A stretch of 64,000 bases of DNA from Paramecium pentaurelia (lineage: Eukaryota; Ciliophora; Oligohymenophorea; Peniculida; Parameciidae), in contig CAJJDO010000126.1 in the NCBI GenBank assembly GCA_905183005.1, positions 131,454 through 195,453 of the forward strand, in the 5' to 3' direction. The translations under genes and the position numbers were made by a program. The notes beneath the pieces were generated by a model. The model did not search any database and had not been told where the DNA came from. It saw only the letters and a list, made by a program, of their open reading frames with translations. This document shows, in pieces, positions 1 to 12,510 of this stretch (positions are counted from its first letter, which is position 1; each line of letters starts with the position of its first letter).

Positions 1-1255
1 TTTTAAGTAATTTCCTTTATTCTTCTCTTTTTTATTACATTTTCAACATCAAATCCTTTTTATTTTATTCTTATTTCAATTTCTATATTTCTTTTCTTTA
101 TTATTCCATTTATACTTCAATTTTATTCAATTATCTCTAATAATGAGAATAGAAATGTTCATAATCAGCTCTGACCCCATCAAAAACAGAAGCTCTATTT
201 CTATCTACTAACATCAATTTAACTTTCTTTTTGTTTTTTTTGGTTCTATCTTAAATGAAAAGAGTTCTATTAAAGGTAGAATAAACTAATTGTTAATTAT
301 ATTAATAAACTCCAATTTTCGTATAATTGTCGAGATTCCAATCTGAAAGTATAGTTGGATATTTAGGCCAGAGTACTTGTTTTTCCTTAATAGATTAATA
401 TTAATCATCCATAAATTCAATTAATGTTTATGAAATTAAAGGAGAATTGAATTAATAAGCACATTCTGAATCTTAACAAGAATCAAAAATTTTAGATCTA
501 TGATCCTTATTTTCTTAAGGTTCTTCTTCTTTAAGTGCTACTCTTAAATCTTTGAGTGTATTGAATATTTCTGAGCAATTGTTAAATGTACTTGTAAATT
601 CTTCTTCATCTTATTTAATTAGTTTTAATTTTAATAGTTCACGCTACTTAATTTAAGAAATCAGATGAAGAGCAACCAGATTCTCATTGTAGATGATTTG
701 TCTACCAACTTCAAATTCAGGAAGTTAAATATTGAGTCGTTTTAACCTTTTTTATTTGTAGGCTCTACTTGGACGAAAAGCCATATTCATTCGGTAACTA
801 GTGATGAATATAAAAATGATTTTTTTACTCATTCTCTTGAGCTCTCATGAACACTCTTAATAGAGGTCGTTGAAGACGTTCAACCTTAGCATTATAATAT
901 TCTGGAGGGTAATTAATGGAATTCAGCAATTCATATTGGCGAACGTAGTTCCGAGTATTAGATAGGTTATTCCTAATGTCTAGTTATTAGATAGCAAGTG
1001 GATCCACTCCAATTGCTTAATCTTCTTCATCACATGAATATTCATTTTCATCTGGATATACAATATTTGTATGAATATATGTAGGAGGAATTATATGGGT
1101 TAGTTGAGGTAAACCTTCCACAATGACAAATTTAGGTATTTCTATCTATTTACATTGTTTATCCTAACAAAAATTCTTTCATTTCTTACCTTCTGACTTT
1201 CTATTTCCCAAACTTCACTTTTTTAAAGTGGCATATTTGGATCGACCTGCCTCAT
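1..1255 (-). CDS. Hypothetical protein, possibly Enhancer-of-polycomb-like (C-terminus cut by window edge)
   Basis: The reading frame starts at the ATG at 1255 and stays open (TAA/TAG as Gln) to base 1, so the C-terminus lies outside the window. I infer two introns: one after about codon 22, and a 34-nt one near 790 that restores frame. The N-terminus begins MRQVDPNMPL and carries an acidic patch (SCDEEDQ) after a PPTYI motif. Further on there is a basic stretch (KQKRLKRLN) and a Gln/Lys/Glu-rich tail. This order loosely resembles EPL1/Enhancer-of-polycomb proteins of the NuA4 acetyltransferase complex, but the similarity is weak and is my inference. It is divergent from the EF-hand gene at 2075. 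Confidence 0.5.
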
Positions 1256-2074
1256 TAAAATAAAGATTTAATATATGGAAATATTTTAACCAAAACTTTA
1301 AAAAATCAATTCACCTATTAACAGATGTTCACAACTCCACTCAAAAACATAATATATTTAAAGGAATTCACAACTTCAATTGATAAATTTTTTTATTTTA
1401 TTTATTTTATTAATAATCCCATCATCATTATTTTATTCAAAACTATCATCATCAATCTATAAACCTTAAATCATTTTAAATACCTTAATCCATTAATCTA
1501 ATTAAATATCATTCTCCATATATCATTATTCTCTACTTTCTATCATCATAATTTATCACAATCATATCTAAGAATTTTTCATTGTTTCTCCTCTCAACTA
1601 CCTTACAAAAAATAGCAAAGCAAAGAAATATCATAAATATTATCTATATAACAATATCCTCACTCAAACAATAAAATAAAAAACAAAATCAACTCATTTA
1701 ATACAATAATATTTCTTTTTATATAATTTTTCATATTTTTATATTTTGATAATTAACAATTATAATAACATTTTCATTATATTCTTTTTCTATTTTCACT
1801 AATATCTAAAATCATTTCAATTAACATAATAAAGAATCATATTATAAATAGCTCTTTTGAATTAAATTATTTAATCAATATTTATACTTATTTATCTATA
1901 TATATAGATTATTTACTATAATAGATTTATTTATCCTTCTCATAAAAAAGAATTATTTGTATGTTAAAATAATATCTATATGATAATAATTACAAAAATA
2001 TCATATCATTATAAGATTTTGAGTTTGTGATTTATGGTATTAACTTGAAAATTTGGATTTTATTTGATAAATTA
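1256..2074. other. Intergenic region between divergent genes, with a G-free stretch
   Basis: No convincing gene. It should hold the promoters of the two divergent flanking genes. Bases 1383-1571 contain no G at all on the + strand but about 34 C, many in ATC repeats. Short open frames on the minus strand here are Asp/Asn-rich and are interrupted by TGA. Confidence 0.6.
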
Positions 2075-3518
2075 ATGTCCCAATAGAAAAGAAGAGAATA
2101 GTTAGAAAAAATATCCAATTCTTAGAAGGAAGAACAGGATAAAAATAGAAGAGATGAATTAGAAAAGGAATTTTTGAAATGCTAAAAGAGAGGTTAAATG
2201 CATACCAATTCAATGATGAATTGGATAAACAAACATCAAAATAAAGCAGATCCAAAGGCCAAAGAAATGTATCGCTATCTTCCTGAAGAAAGAGTATATT
2301 AATATAAATGAACCATCAGCGTAAACACATTGAGCTAACCCTACTGTTTGAGAAGTTTGACAATGATGGTTCCAAAGCACTAGATTTTATTGAAGTATTT
2401 AGAATGTTCACTAAGTAATTGTGAATGATCATTATAGATATGGAATATTCATTACTAAAAAGGAATTACTTGACTTTTTTAAAGTAGTTGACCAAAATAA
2501 GGATTTCTCTTTAAACCTCTAAGAATTCAAAGCATGTTATTTAGACTCTGCTGCAAGAGATATATTTGCCAAAATAATGAAATAATTAATAGAGAGAACC
2601 TAATTGACTGAAGAGGAAATCAATGCAGCCTTAAATTAAATGAATGAATTGAACAATTAGAATAACAACAATTAAAATTAGAATCCTATTCCTGCACTTC
2701 CTAAATCTTTTTAAGGAGTCATTAGTTTGTTGACATATTTGAATACTAGAGATGAGATTAAAGATAAGTTGACATCAAAATCAGTAAATATATATGAATA
2801 AATCAATAATCTAAAATAATTAATTGAATTGAGTAATAAAATTGATGTTGTTTAGAAGGTGGAGATTGAGAGAAAGATTAAGATAAAGAAATCTTCTGAG
2901 GATAGATTAAATAAATTTAAGAATTAATTAAAGTAAATTAAAGATAGAGCCATTCAAACTGGATAGATGATGGCTGAAGAGGAATTGAGATAAAAAAATT
3001 CTGCATTTTTGATAACTGTTTTACCTTAACGTAAATACAAATACAATTACAAAAGTGAAAATAAATTTAAAAAAATTATACCAAATAAATAAGAAGAATT
3101 ACACTTACCTCGCTATTCAGATTAAAAAGTAAATCAATTTTATGAATATATGAATATTAATATTCCTGATTAATTAAAGAATATTAATAATAGAATATGG
3201 ACAAAGCTATTTGAAAATAATTAATAATTGGATATAATACTATAAAAAAATAGGAAAAATCAATTAGAATCTTAAAGAACTGATAGATTAAAATAAAAGA
3301 TTAAATAAACCTTAGACAATCTTTAAGCTAATTTTGAAACAGATTTTGATAGTGAAGCAAATAGAAAGCCCACTTTAGAATCTCCATAAGAAAAATAATC
3401 TACTCAATTTCCTAATTTCTTTACTTCAAGAAATTTAATGTCATAAACATCAGAAGATTTTAGAACTGCTAAGACACAGAGAATGCCTCCAGGATCCTCA
3501 AAGCTATCTTTTCATTGA
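2075..3518 (+). CDS. EF-hand calcium-binding protein with coiled-coil tail
   Basis: About 464 residues after removal of two introns (26 nt near 2296, 23 nt near 2415). Two canonical EF-hand loops are visible: DNDGSKALDFIE at about residues 86-97 and DQNKDFSLNLQE at about 122-133. Both have acidic residues at positions 1 and 3 and Glu at 12, so both probably bind Ca2+. The rest is Lys/Glu/Gln-rich and probably coiled coil, with no catalytic domain that I recognise. The start is the first ATG of the open frame; the stop is TGA at 3516. It converges with the gene ending at 3732. The role is likely a Ca2+-responsive structural or regulatory protein; its partner is unknown. Confidence 0.8.
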
Positions 3519-3731
3519 TAAAAAAATGAGTAAAATTTAAAATTTCGTTTTATATTAAAATTGCCATCATCCATAATGGAATATTAGCTTACCCATAATA
3601 GTAGATATAGCTATATAATAAATTTGATTTACTTTAGAAATAATTATTGGAATTATCAAAATGTGAATTCAAAAGAAATTCATATTACTGCAGGTAATTA
3701 TAATGTATATGTATATATATATATAATCTGA

Positions 3732-4497
3732 TCAGAGTCCTGCCATTCTGCTTTACTCTCCTACTTTCTTCATGTAATGCTCCTTATATTTGTGTTTTCC
3801 TATCAACTTAAAAAAAGAAGTATATACTATTGAAACTGCCCATATGCATAGTACGAGGGTCATCTGGATGACTGTAACCAGACATACATCTATGTCTATT
3901 ATAATGAAAATCATGAGGAGCCCAACCGAATTCTGCAAATTAATTACCGAATAATTCTTCCTAGACTGTTGAGGCTATAGCATCTTTCATTCTCAATCTC
4001 ACGAATTCCTCATTCTTGACTGGGAAGAGGTTTCTATATGTTAATAATAATCTCTTACGTCCAATAATAGGGAATCATATATGAATATGTGAAATGTGCA
4101 ATGTATACACCACAAATTAAATAAACCCACATGGCAAAGGCACCCTATAATATTAGTAATCAATTATACATCTGAATTTAATGTGTGTTCTTGCCAATCT
4201 CTATATGCTTCATAAGTTGCCCAATGAAGGAATCCATGTGATGTGTCAACCTTAACATCTCATATCAATCATTACTTTTGGGTAAATACCAATCATATTT
4301 GCCAAAGCAGGCCAATCATAAAAGACATCAAATAACACTTGTTGTCTTCCATAGTAAAATTTGTTTCCGTATACTCTTCTTACCATTCTCAAGGCATCCC
4401 ATCTTTCCTCTCCAACCACTCTTGCGGCCATTTTTGTAAACCACCAGATGCCATTCTTATAATAACTTGTTTTAGCACTGAATATACTTAAACTCAT
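3732..4497 (-). CDS. Small conserved membrane protein, tandem copy A (possible mitochondrial complex subunit)
   Basis: A 220-residue protein encoded in five exons with introns of 25, 25, 25 and 28 nt. It starts MSLSIFSAKT and is rich in aromatic residues (IWWFTK, FYYGRQ, FDVFYDWPAL, FLHWATYEAYRDW). One membrane segment follows at about residues 110-135 (AMWVYLICGVYIAHF), then a soluble tail with HNRHRCMSGYSHPDDPR-like sequence. I do not recognise the family. The single membrane span, aromatic content and small basic tail suggest a ciliate-specific subunit of a mitochondrial inner-membrane complex, but this is inference only. Its neighbour at 5151-5916 is a paralogue of exactly the same gene length with introns at the same places. 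Confidence 0.8.
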
Positions 4498-5150
4498 TTA
4501 AAAGATTTAATTTCAGCTCTAATTATGTATTATAAAATGATCATTATTAAGAGTTGAGTAAAAAATAAGATATTTTTCAATAAAAGTTTCCTTTATAAAA
4601 AGATACTGATATCACAGAGATTTATCAAGAATCATCTATACTTTCAAATATAGTATGTTAAATTCAAGTAATAAGTGTTTCTATCAAACTAAACAGTTAG
4701 ATTCACAAAATATTGTGTAATTAATAAAATCAATTTCCAAATAAAATTGTATTTTAAGAGTTAACAATTTTACAACAATTTTTGTTTTCAAACATATTCT
4801 TTTCCATTTGATTATTTCTTTATATAATTGAATGAATTCTTATTTAGAATCATTAAGACAACAAATCTATAATGAATCATAGAAGTATCAATATTGAATA
4901 GATTCTTACATAAAATTAATACCATCCAGCTTTAAATTGATTGAATAACTTATGTGTTGAGTTTTTAAGGTGATTAAAGGTATTTAGACAATATCAATTG
5001 AACACCAGGTGTTTTTATTATAATATAAAAATATAAAAGATTTTAAAATTGTTAGATGACTTCTCAAAAACAGGACTAGGACTAACTTCTTTCAAAGAAT
5101 TTTATAAAAAAATTATTGATGATGCATATATATGATGAAATATTATTATT
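4498..5150. other. Intergenic spacer between tandem paralogues
   Basis: AT-rich spacer of about 650 bp upstream of copy A and downstream of copy B. I see no gene, RNA gene or clear repeat in it. Confidence 0.6.
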
Positions 5151-5916
5151 TCATAGGACAGTTGTCATACGACTTGAATCTCCTATTCTATTCAAATAAT
5201 GCTCCTTGTATTTGTGTTTTCCTAAAAATATTGTTAAATTATGGTACTATTGAAGGAAGCCATGTGCATGGTTCTAGGATCATCGGGATGGCCATATCCA
5301 GACATACATCGTTATCTATTATAATGGAAATCATGAGGAGCCCATGCAAATTCTGCATAGTTGTTAGCGAATAATTCTTCCATAACTGTTGAGGCAATGG
5401 CGTCTTTCATTCTTAACCTAACAAACTCCTCGTTCTTAGCTGGGAACATATTTCTAGAACTATGATAAATCAGAATACGTCCAATAATATGGAATCATAT
5501 ATGAGTAGAAACAGTGAGCTATATATATACCACATAACATATAGATCCAAATAGCGAAAGATCCCTAAGAGTTAGTATGAATATATACATCTGAATTTAA
5601 TGTGTGTTCTTGCCAATCTCTATAAGCTTCATAGGTTGCCCAATGAAGGAATCCATGTGAAGTATCAACCTTTATAATTCTATGATCATAGTACTTTAGG
5701 ATAGATACCAATTAAGTTAGCCATAGCTGGCCAATCGTAAAAGATATCAAACAAAATTTATTATCTTCCATAATAGAACTTATTTCCATAAACTCTTCTT
5801 GCCAATCTCATGGCATCCCATCGTTCTTCACCTATTATACGAGCAGGAATCTTAGTAAACCACCAAAGTCCATTTTTATAATAACTCGTCTTAACACTAA
5901 ATATACTAAGACTCAT
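5151..5916 (-). CDS. Small conserved membrane protein, tandem copy B
   Basis: Paralogue of the gene at 3732-4497, with the same 766-bp genomic length, the same exon-intron layout and the same stop context. The start MSLSIFSVKT was chosen to match copy A; an in-frame ATG lies upstream at 5955 but has no counterpart in copy A. The conserved blocks are WWFTKIPARIIGEERWDA, KVDTSHGFLHWATYEAY, the membrane segment near IWIYMLCGIYIAHCFYS, and NRKHKYKEHY near the end. Several substitutions are conservative or silent, which suggests both copies are kept under selection. Function as for copy A: unknown, possibly mitochondrial. Confidence 0.8.
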
Positions 5917-6059
5917 AAATTTAGATATTTTATTAATTAATTGAACCCCCTCCAAAAATACAATTTTTAAATCTATTTATAATATATTATAAATAGATTC
6001 CATTAAAGAAATCCACTACACATGATATATAATATTCTATAATTATATTATAACATATC

Positions 6060-7211
6060 TCAAATATCAAGTTCTTCTTCATTTTCAAGGACTGCAAAAT
6101 ATTTGTCAACTTCTGATTGAGGAATTGTCAATGCATCCTTAAATGACCAAGTTGGAACATGATTTTTGTCTACTAACACTTACTTCACTCCCTCAAAGAA
6201 GTCAGTACCTTACATAATTCTATTGATTAAAAAATCTAATATACCTTCTCACAATTCTATAATCCATCTTTAAATTCTCTCTAAGATCAAGTTTTTAACC
6301 TCTTTTAATTTATTCAAATATTATTCTCAAAGATAATGGACATTAATCTTTTAAAATCTTTAAATTATCTTATCCAAATTTTTAATTTTGATGATTCTAT
6401 AGATTATTAAATATCTATTCTAAACTCTCTCCTGAATATCCTGGTTCAATATTTTATAATTATTGTTTAATAGTAAATTCAGGTATCTAAATAAATTGAT
6501 AAAACTCTGATATACTTAATTTGGTTAAAATTGTTTGACAATATTCTTAACTTCATTAAGATTTTAACTTTAAACTGTTCCAATCTTTAAAATTAAATTT
6601 TACAATTCAGATGATTATACATAAAAATCAGCCAAACCTGCATGAACTAAATCAGCACCCTTCAATCTGAATCCACTTAAACCTAAATAATAACCTAATC
6701 TATATGGTAATCTTGATAGAAAGTATCCTCCTCCTACATCTGTAAATAATCCTAATTTTGCTTCTGGCATTGCAAATACACTTTTTTCAGTTGCTATTCT
6801 AATAGGTGCATGAATTGACATTCCTACTCCTCCTCCCATTACTATTCCATCCATTAAAGCTACTAATACTGGTTTGAGTGTTGCTAATCTATAATCTAAT
6901 TTGTATTCATCAAAAAAGAACTATTTTAATGCACTTGGTGGATTTTATTCAGAAGGCTATGTCTTTGCAAAATATAATGTTTTGATGTCACCACCAGCAC
7001 AAAATGCTTTACCTCCTTCTCCACTCAAAATTATACAAGATGCTGAATTAGCTTAATCTAAAATTGAATTAAGTTCAGCAATCATTGGTAAATTAAGAGC
7101 ATTCAATTGACTTGGTCTATTTAATTTTATATTAAGTGCTGATCCAACTCTATTTGTTAATACTTATGAAGTGGATGAAGAAAACATAGCACTTATTAGA
7201 CGTAATCTCAT
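6060..7211 (-). CDS. HIBCH: 3-hydroxyisobutyryl-CoA hydrolase (valine catabolism, mitochondrial)
   Basis: About 365 residues after removal of introns at 6487-6515 and 6220-6244. It belongs to the crotonase superfamily. Visible features are the oxyanion-hole region GGKAFCAGGDIK, the block MDGIVMGGGVGMS, and MPEAKLGLFTDVGGGYFLSR with Glu and Asp at about 150 and 158, the pair expected for a hydrolase of this family. The HIBCH-type C-terminus follows (CPLSLRI, GTDFFEGVKQVLVDKNH, PTW). The N-terminus MRLRLISAMFSSSTS looks like a mitochondrial targeting peptide. The enzyme releases 3-hydroxyisobutyrate from its CoA thioester in valine breakdown. It is divergent from the TTLL gene, with 87 bp between the start codons. 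Confidence 0.92.
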
Positions 7212-7298
7212 TATAATAATTTATGAAATACGATATATATATATAAAATAAAGTTAATTTGAACTTCTAGAATATAATTAAATTAAATCCTATAGTGA

Positions 7299-8958
7299 AT
7301 GAACTCACCAAAAAAGAATGCTTTTCCAACTCTAAACAACTTGAAAATTATACAGTCCTCTTATGGTTAAAGAATCAATAAATGTGTAAATATTTTAATT
7401 AATAATTGTTAGACTCATCTTGTAATAAAAAAGGACACAAAAAAGATTATTGATACTAGATTACTATCTCAAACATCTATTGAATAAGCTAAACAAAAAT
7501 TTATTGCTAATTAAGAGAGGTAAAGGTAAATGTAGAAAAGTCTACCTCCAATTATGAAAAGAAAGGAATTTCATTAAAGAAGTGTTTCAGTTTCAGCTTA
7601 AAAAACGCCATATTCAAAATACTTTTATTTTGTTGGAGAAGGCAATAATCATCAACTAATTAAGAAATTATTAGATGAAAGGTCTAACTGGGTATAGGTA
7701 AAGGATCCAAAATCTAAGAAAATTAATTTTAAATGGCAAGAAACAGAGAAAGGATATGAATATTAGACTATTAATCAAAAAGAACAACCTATTTAGATGC
7801 TTAATCATTTTGAGTTTCATTCTGAAATTTCTGATAAGTTTAAGTTAGCTATGAATTTTAAAGCTTATTGCGATGTATCTAAAATATATAATAAAGAAAA
7901 ATAGATTAAATATATATGATTATATTCCTACTACTTTTGCCATAGAATGTACTAATGATAATCTCAAATCTGAATTGTTTTAATTTATTTCCTTTTATCG
8001 ATAAAATTGTCCTTAACATAAATTATCTGAATTGGATAAAACAATTAAATAGTATTTCTTCTCATATACAACCCTATATGATACAAAAGTTAATCATTAT
8101 CCAACATTATTTGGCAATGAAAATTTATGGATATTTAAACCTTCTAATATGAATCAAGGAAGAGGAATTCATGTAGTAAGAAGTTTATAAGATGTATTGG
8201 ATATATAAAGTAAATATTAAGGGGGATATAAAGAGAAATTGTTAGAAGTGAAAAGAAATGAATAGAATGAAATAATTAATAAGGTGGTTTATTTAAATAC
8301 ATTAGTAACAGAATAATTTGTAATCTAAAAATATATAGAGAAACCATTTTTAATAGATGGTAGAAAATTTGATATTAGAGCTTATGTTTTAATGACATCA
8401 AATTTATAAATGTATTTTTATAGAGAAGGTCAATTGAGATTGGCAACTGAAAAATTTGATGCAAAAGTTTAATCTAATTATGTTCATCTTACAAATAATG
8501 CAATTTAATATACTCATCCTGAATATGGGAAATCTGAAGAAGGAAATCAATACAATTTTGAATAAGCTCAAAATTTATTTAAAAAAGATTTTAGAAAAGA
8601 AGTAATAATAATTTAATTTTAGATTTTAGTAAAAATTAAAAATATATCTTATACAACATTTTAAACTGTTAAACATAAAATAAATAAACATAAAAGAAAA
8701 AATTGTTTTGAAATATTTGGAATGGATTTTATTATTGATGAATAATATACTCCATGGTTAATAGAAGTTAATACAAATCCAAGTTTAGAAGTAACAAGCA
8801 AATTATTGGATTAACTATTTCCAAGAATGGTTAATGATGCATTTAAAATTACAATTGATTTAGTATTTCCATAAGAAGAACCAAATTGCAATTATCCTTT
8901 AATGAATTATAAAGATGATGAAAATCTATGGGACAGTATGGGATATTTGCAATCATGA
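7299..8958 (+). CDS. Tubulin-tyrosine-ligase-like protein (TTLL)
   Basis: About 545 residues with one 22-nt intron near 7880 that ends in AAG; removing it restores the frame into the conserved block NRLNIYDYIPTTF. TTL-domain motifs appear in order: LWIFKPSNMNQGRGIHV, RKFDIRAYVL, VHLTNNAIQ, and GMDFIIDEQYTPWLIEVNTNPSLE split around the metal-binding residues. These form the ATP-grasp fold that adds amino acids (tyrosine, glutamate or glycine) to tubulin tails. The subtype (glutamylase or glycylase) cannot be told from motifs alone. In a ciliate it would act on cilia and cortical microtubules. The N-terminal 150 residues are basic and not conserved. Confidence 0.92.
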
Positions 8959-9029
8959 ATAACATTATTTATTATTCAAAATTAATCAAATTATTAAACT
9001 TTTTAAAATTTATTTTTATATTACATACA

Positions 9030-10113
9030 TCATTTATAATTTTGGAGAAAATCTCTTAATTCATCGCAATCACAAAGATTTCTAATGATTAAAGTTGCCC
9101 ATTCCCTTTATTAATGTATATTATGAACATTAGTAAAATGAATAATTGGTTTTAAGGAATTTACTAAAAAATATTAATATATCAAAATACAATTATTTTT
9201 AAGTTCTTCCCAAACAGTTTTATTAATATGAACCATATTAGCAATAAATCTTAGGAAAATAGAAATGAGCTCATCTTCTTACTATTTACTAAGTTAATAT
9301 AAGGCTTCTCTAAATTCCTTAGGATAAAACAAAGCTTGGATTTCTGAATTGTAACCACCCATAAAAGTTATAAGTGAATAAAACTTAAATTTTTGTATTA
9401 GAGGGAAATCAGATTCCATAATGAATTGTAGATCTGGAACACTAAGTTATATGCCTATTCTATTAAAATAGTATTTAAAATTATTACTTATTTTGATTAG
9501 AATATAATTCTTTAATATCATAACTTTTAGGGACATAATTATGTATAAGAGATGGATAGACTTTATCATCAATAGTTTTTTATAGTAATTGAAAGATGAA
9601 ATCTAATAGTTCTATATTATTGTCGTAAAGTAATTGCAAATAGGATTGTTGATATGTTTCATGAAATATATTAACAAAGGAATAAGTTACCCATTCTAAA
9701 CATTCTTAGGTTTGAGTAGTTAGTGATTTTCTAATGATTTAAATGTTGAGATCTGTAAAAAAGGATTGAAATAAGAAATATTATTTATCAATTTAGTTTT
9801 TGGTCATGTTGTGTATGAATATTAGGTAAGCTTTATGGATTTTAAGATCTTGAGAATTTAAAAGGGTTAATTTATAAGGTTGGATTTGAAAATGGAGGAG
9901 GATGAATTAGGCATTAACTTGATTGGCAGTGATGAAATTAGTAAGCCATTATTAAAAGTATAGGAAATTGATTTGTTCAAATTAGATGTTGAGAAACCAA
10001 TTAGGGTTGGATTGAATGAATTGATACATGTAATTTTATTTGGATGGATATTACATTAGGAGTCTGAGTTGATGGAAATTATAATCATATATATGTTTGT
10101 CAATTTCTTCCAT
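9030..10113 (-). CDS. Ataxin-10-like helical repeat protein
   Basis: About 351 residues with one 28-nt intron. It is mainly helical and rich in Leu/Ile/Phe/Gln. The C-terminus carries REWATLIIRNLCDCDELRDFL, which matches the signature of the ataxin-10 domain (a tryptophan-alanine then IRNL close to the C-terminus). This family has ARM-like repeats and has been linked to cytokinesis and cilia. The rest is too divergent for me to confirm. The stop is TGA at 9030-9032. Its start codon is only 25 bp from that of the NEK kinase on the other strand, so the two share a promoter region. Confidence 0.7.
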
Positions 10114-10138
10114 TATTAATAATATTTATATTATATAT

Positions 10139-12289
10139 ATGAGTAAATATTTGGATAAATATGTTGAATATGAGACAATAGGGAGAGGCAGTTATGGTAA
10201 AGTAATAATCATATTCAGGGTCTGCACATTTGGTACGTTCAAAATCAGATTAGTAAGTATATGTGGCTAAGAAAATTCAATTATTCAATCTAAAATCAAA
10301 AGAACAAGATGATTCAAAACGAGAAGTTCATGAGTTAATTTAATTATTAGGTGATGCTTTTGTAGAAATTGAAACATCCTCACATTGTACAATATATAGA
10401 GAGTTTTAATGAGAATGACACACTTATCATAATTATGGAATATTGTGAAGGTACTCTATTACAATAATCTATTAGAGGGTGACCTATCATTTCACATTAA
10501 CAGAATGAGTCAAAGAAAGGAGTATTTTCCAGAACAAATAATATTGAACTGGTTTCTTTAATGCTCATTGGCTTTGAAATATATCCATGAATAGAAAATC
10601 TTACATCGAGATATCAAAAGCTAGAATATTTTCTTATCATCCAATGGCTTTGTTAAAATTGGTGATTTTGGTATCTCTAGAGTTTTGGAACACACTCAAG
10701 ATCAAGCAAATACTGTTGTTGGAACTCCCTATTATATGAGGTAATGAATTATTTTTATCATTAGTCCAGAAGTCTGTGAGAATAAACCCTATACTTATAA
10801 GAGTGATGTTTGGTCTCTTGGTTGTGTTCTCTATGAATTATGTAATTTGTCTCATGCCTTCAAATCCAATAATCTATTAGGTTTAGTTAATAGGATTGTA
10901 AAAGAATAAGCATCTGCTATTCCTTCACATTACTCAAAAGAATTAACAGATCTAATTAATAAACTTTTAATCAAAAATGCTGATCAAAGACCTCACACTT
11001 CTGAAATTTTCAACTTCCCTCTTATCAGAAATACTATGCAATAATTTGTTGCAATGTAAGGTAAAGTTCAATATCAAGCCCCCATTAAACGAACAAATAC
11101 ACATAATTAAATTGGAAAAATGATTAAATAAGAAGAAACTACTTAATAAAACACTACAAATCCATATGACAATACTATTGATACTGTATAATCAATAGAC
11201 TTTAGTTAATTAACACCATAATAAAGATTGTAAATGAAAAAAGAAGAAAAAATACAAAAAGAATAAAGAGAATTAGCTTAAGCAAGCAAATAAAGTTTTG
11301 CATAATAATAAGCAAGTCAATAAAGAAAAATTCAAGATCTTTAAGGTGGATAATCTCTAGATTACAATTAAAAGAGAAAATAATAGTAATAATATCATGA
11401 AGAACTACAAAGACAATAATAATGTAAGTTATAAGATTCTTAATAAAATAACAAAAAACCATAATAATAATTCTAACCAACTAATAAATCAAACATGTAC
11501 AATTATGATGAAACCTTAGTTAGTCAATATGAGAAAACTTCATTAATGGTATTATATAGATATACTTTAGTTATAAAATGAATCAAAAAAATATAATGAA
11601 ACAATATAAAATGAATCAAAAAAATAAAATGAAACTTTTAAAAAAGAATTAGAGTAATTTGATAAAACAGTTGATTCTGAAATGTGTTAATCTACTTATG
11701 ATAATACTACCAGTTAATAACAAAAAATAGTTACTCAATCTTAATTAGATAGATTTACTACTAATTATTAAAAATAAGAACTTTCTGTTACTTAATAATA
11801 TTAAGATGAAGAATTTGAAGAATATAATAGTGATGATGATGAAGTTAATCATAGACTTACTGTTAAATAAGGAGACAGTGAGATTGAAGAAGTTCTCAAA
11901 TTATATCAAATATAAATGGATTAAACAGTTAAAAAATAATCTAGTAATAAACTTGAAGGTATTAATTATACAACTTTTTTAGATATTTAAGAAACTAGTT
12001 AAGAAAGTTGGAACTCATCTTCAGCTTCTCCATAAAAAGTTCCTATCAATAATGATGATAGAATCCAAATCTTAAGAAAAAAAGCAATAGCCACTATGGG
12101 TTCAGATCTTTTTAATAAAGCTTACCAATTTATGAGTCATCATTTATCCAAAGGAACCGGTAGTATAGAAGTAAAATATTTATTATAAATTAGATTCGAA
12201 AAAGTTTAGAAGAAATAGTAGGTAAAAGCAGGATGGGAGATTGCATGTTGATAGATGAAATATTATATTATGAGAATTATTCTAAATGA
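10139..12289 (+). CDS. NIMA-related (NEK-type) Ser/Thr protein kinase with long Gln-rich tail
   Basis: About 669 residues from seven exons (introns of 22, 25, 25, 24, 22 and 23 nt). The kinase domain fills roughly residues 1-265: glycine loop GRGSYG, YVAKKI lysine, EYCEGGDL hinge, HRDIKSQN catalytic loop, DFGISR, VGTPYYMSPE activation segment and DVWSLGCVLYE. The LKHPHIV block and the hinge order are typical of NEKs. The tail is Gln/Asn-rich, encoded largely by TAA/TAG, with a short acidic patch. NEKs regulate cilium length and microtubules, and they are highly expanded in ciliates. All catalytic residues are present, so it should be active. Confidence 0.92.
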
Positions 12290-12510
12290 CAATAAATATA
12301 TATTATCATTTTTATTCAATTGTATTTTAAGTATCATTCTCTAATTAGAAATAATATTATGATATTAATTTGCATTATTAATTATTCAATAATCATTTTA
12401 AAGAGAGATTAAGGATTTAAAAAATATTATGATATCTACTATATTTGTTTTGTATAATTCATAGAAGAATGTCCTGATTTAAGTGATTAGATTATATACT
12501 AATCAGCTTA

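Noticed and set aside
7880..7920. Frameshift in the TTLL gene
   Set aside because: A 22-nt intron restores the frame into the conserved YDYIP block.
11202..11480. Hydrophobic minus-strand ORF of 92 codons
   Set aside because: It is the antisense shadow of the Gln-rich tail of the NEK kinase.
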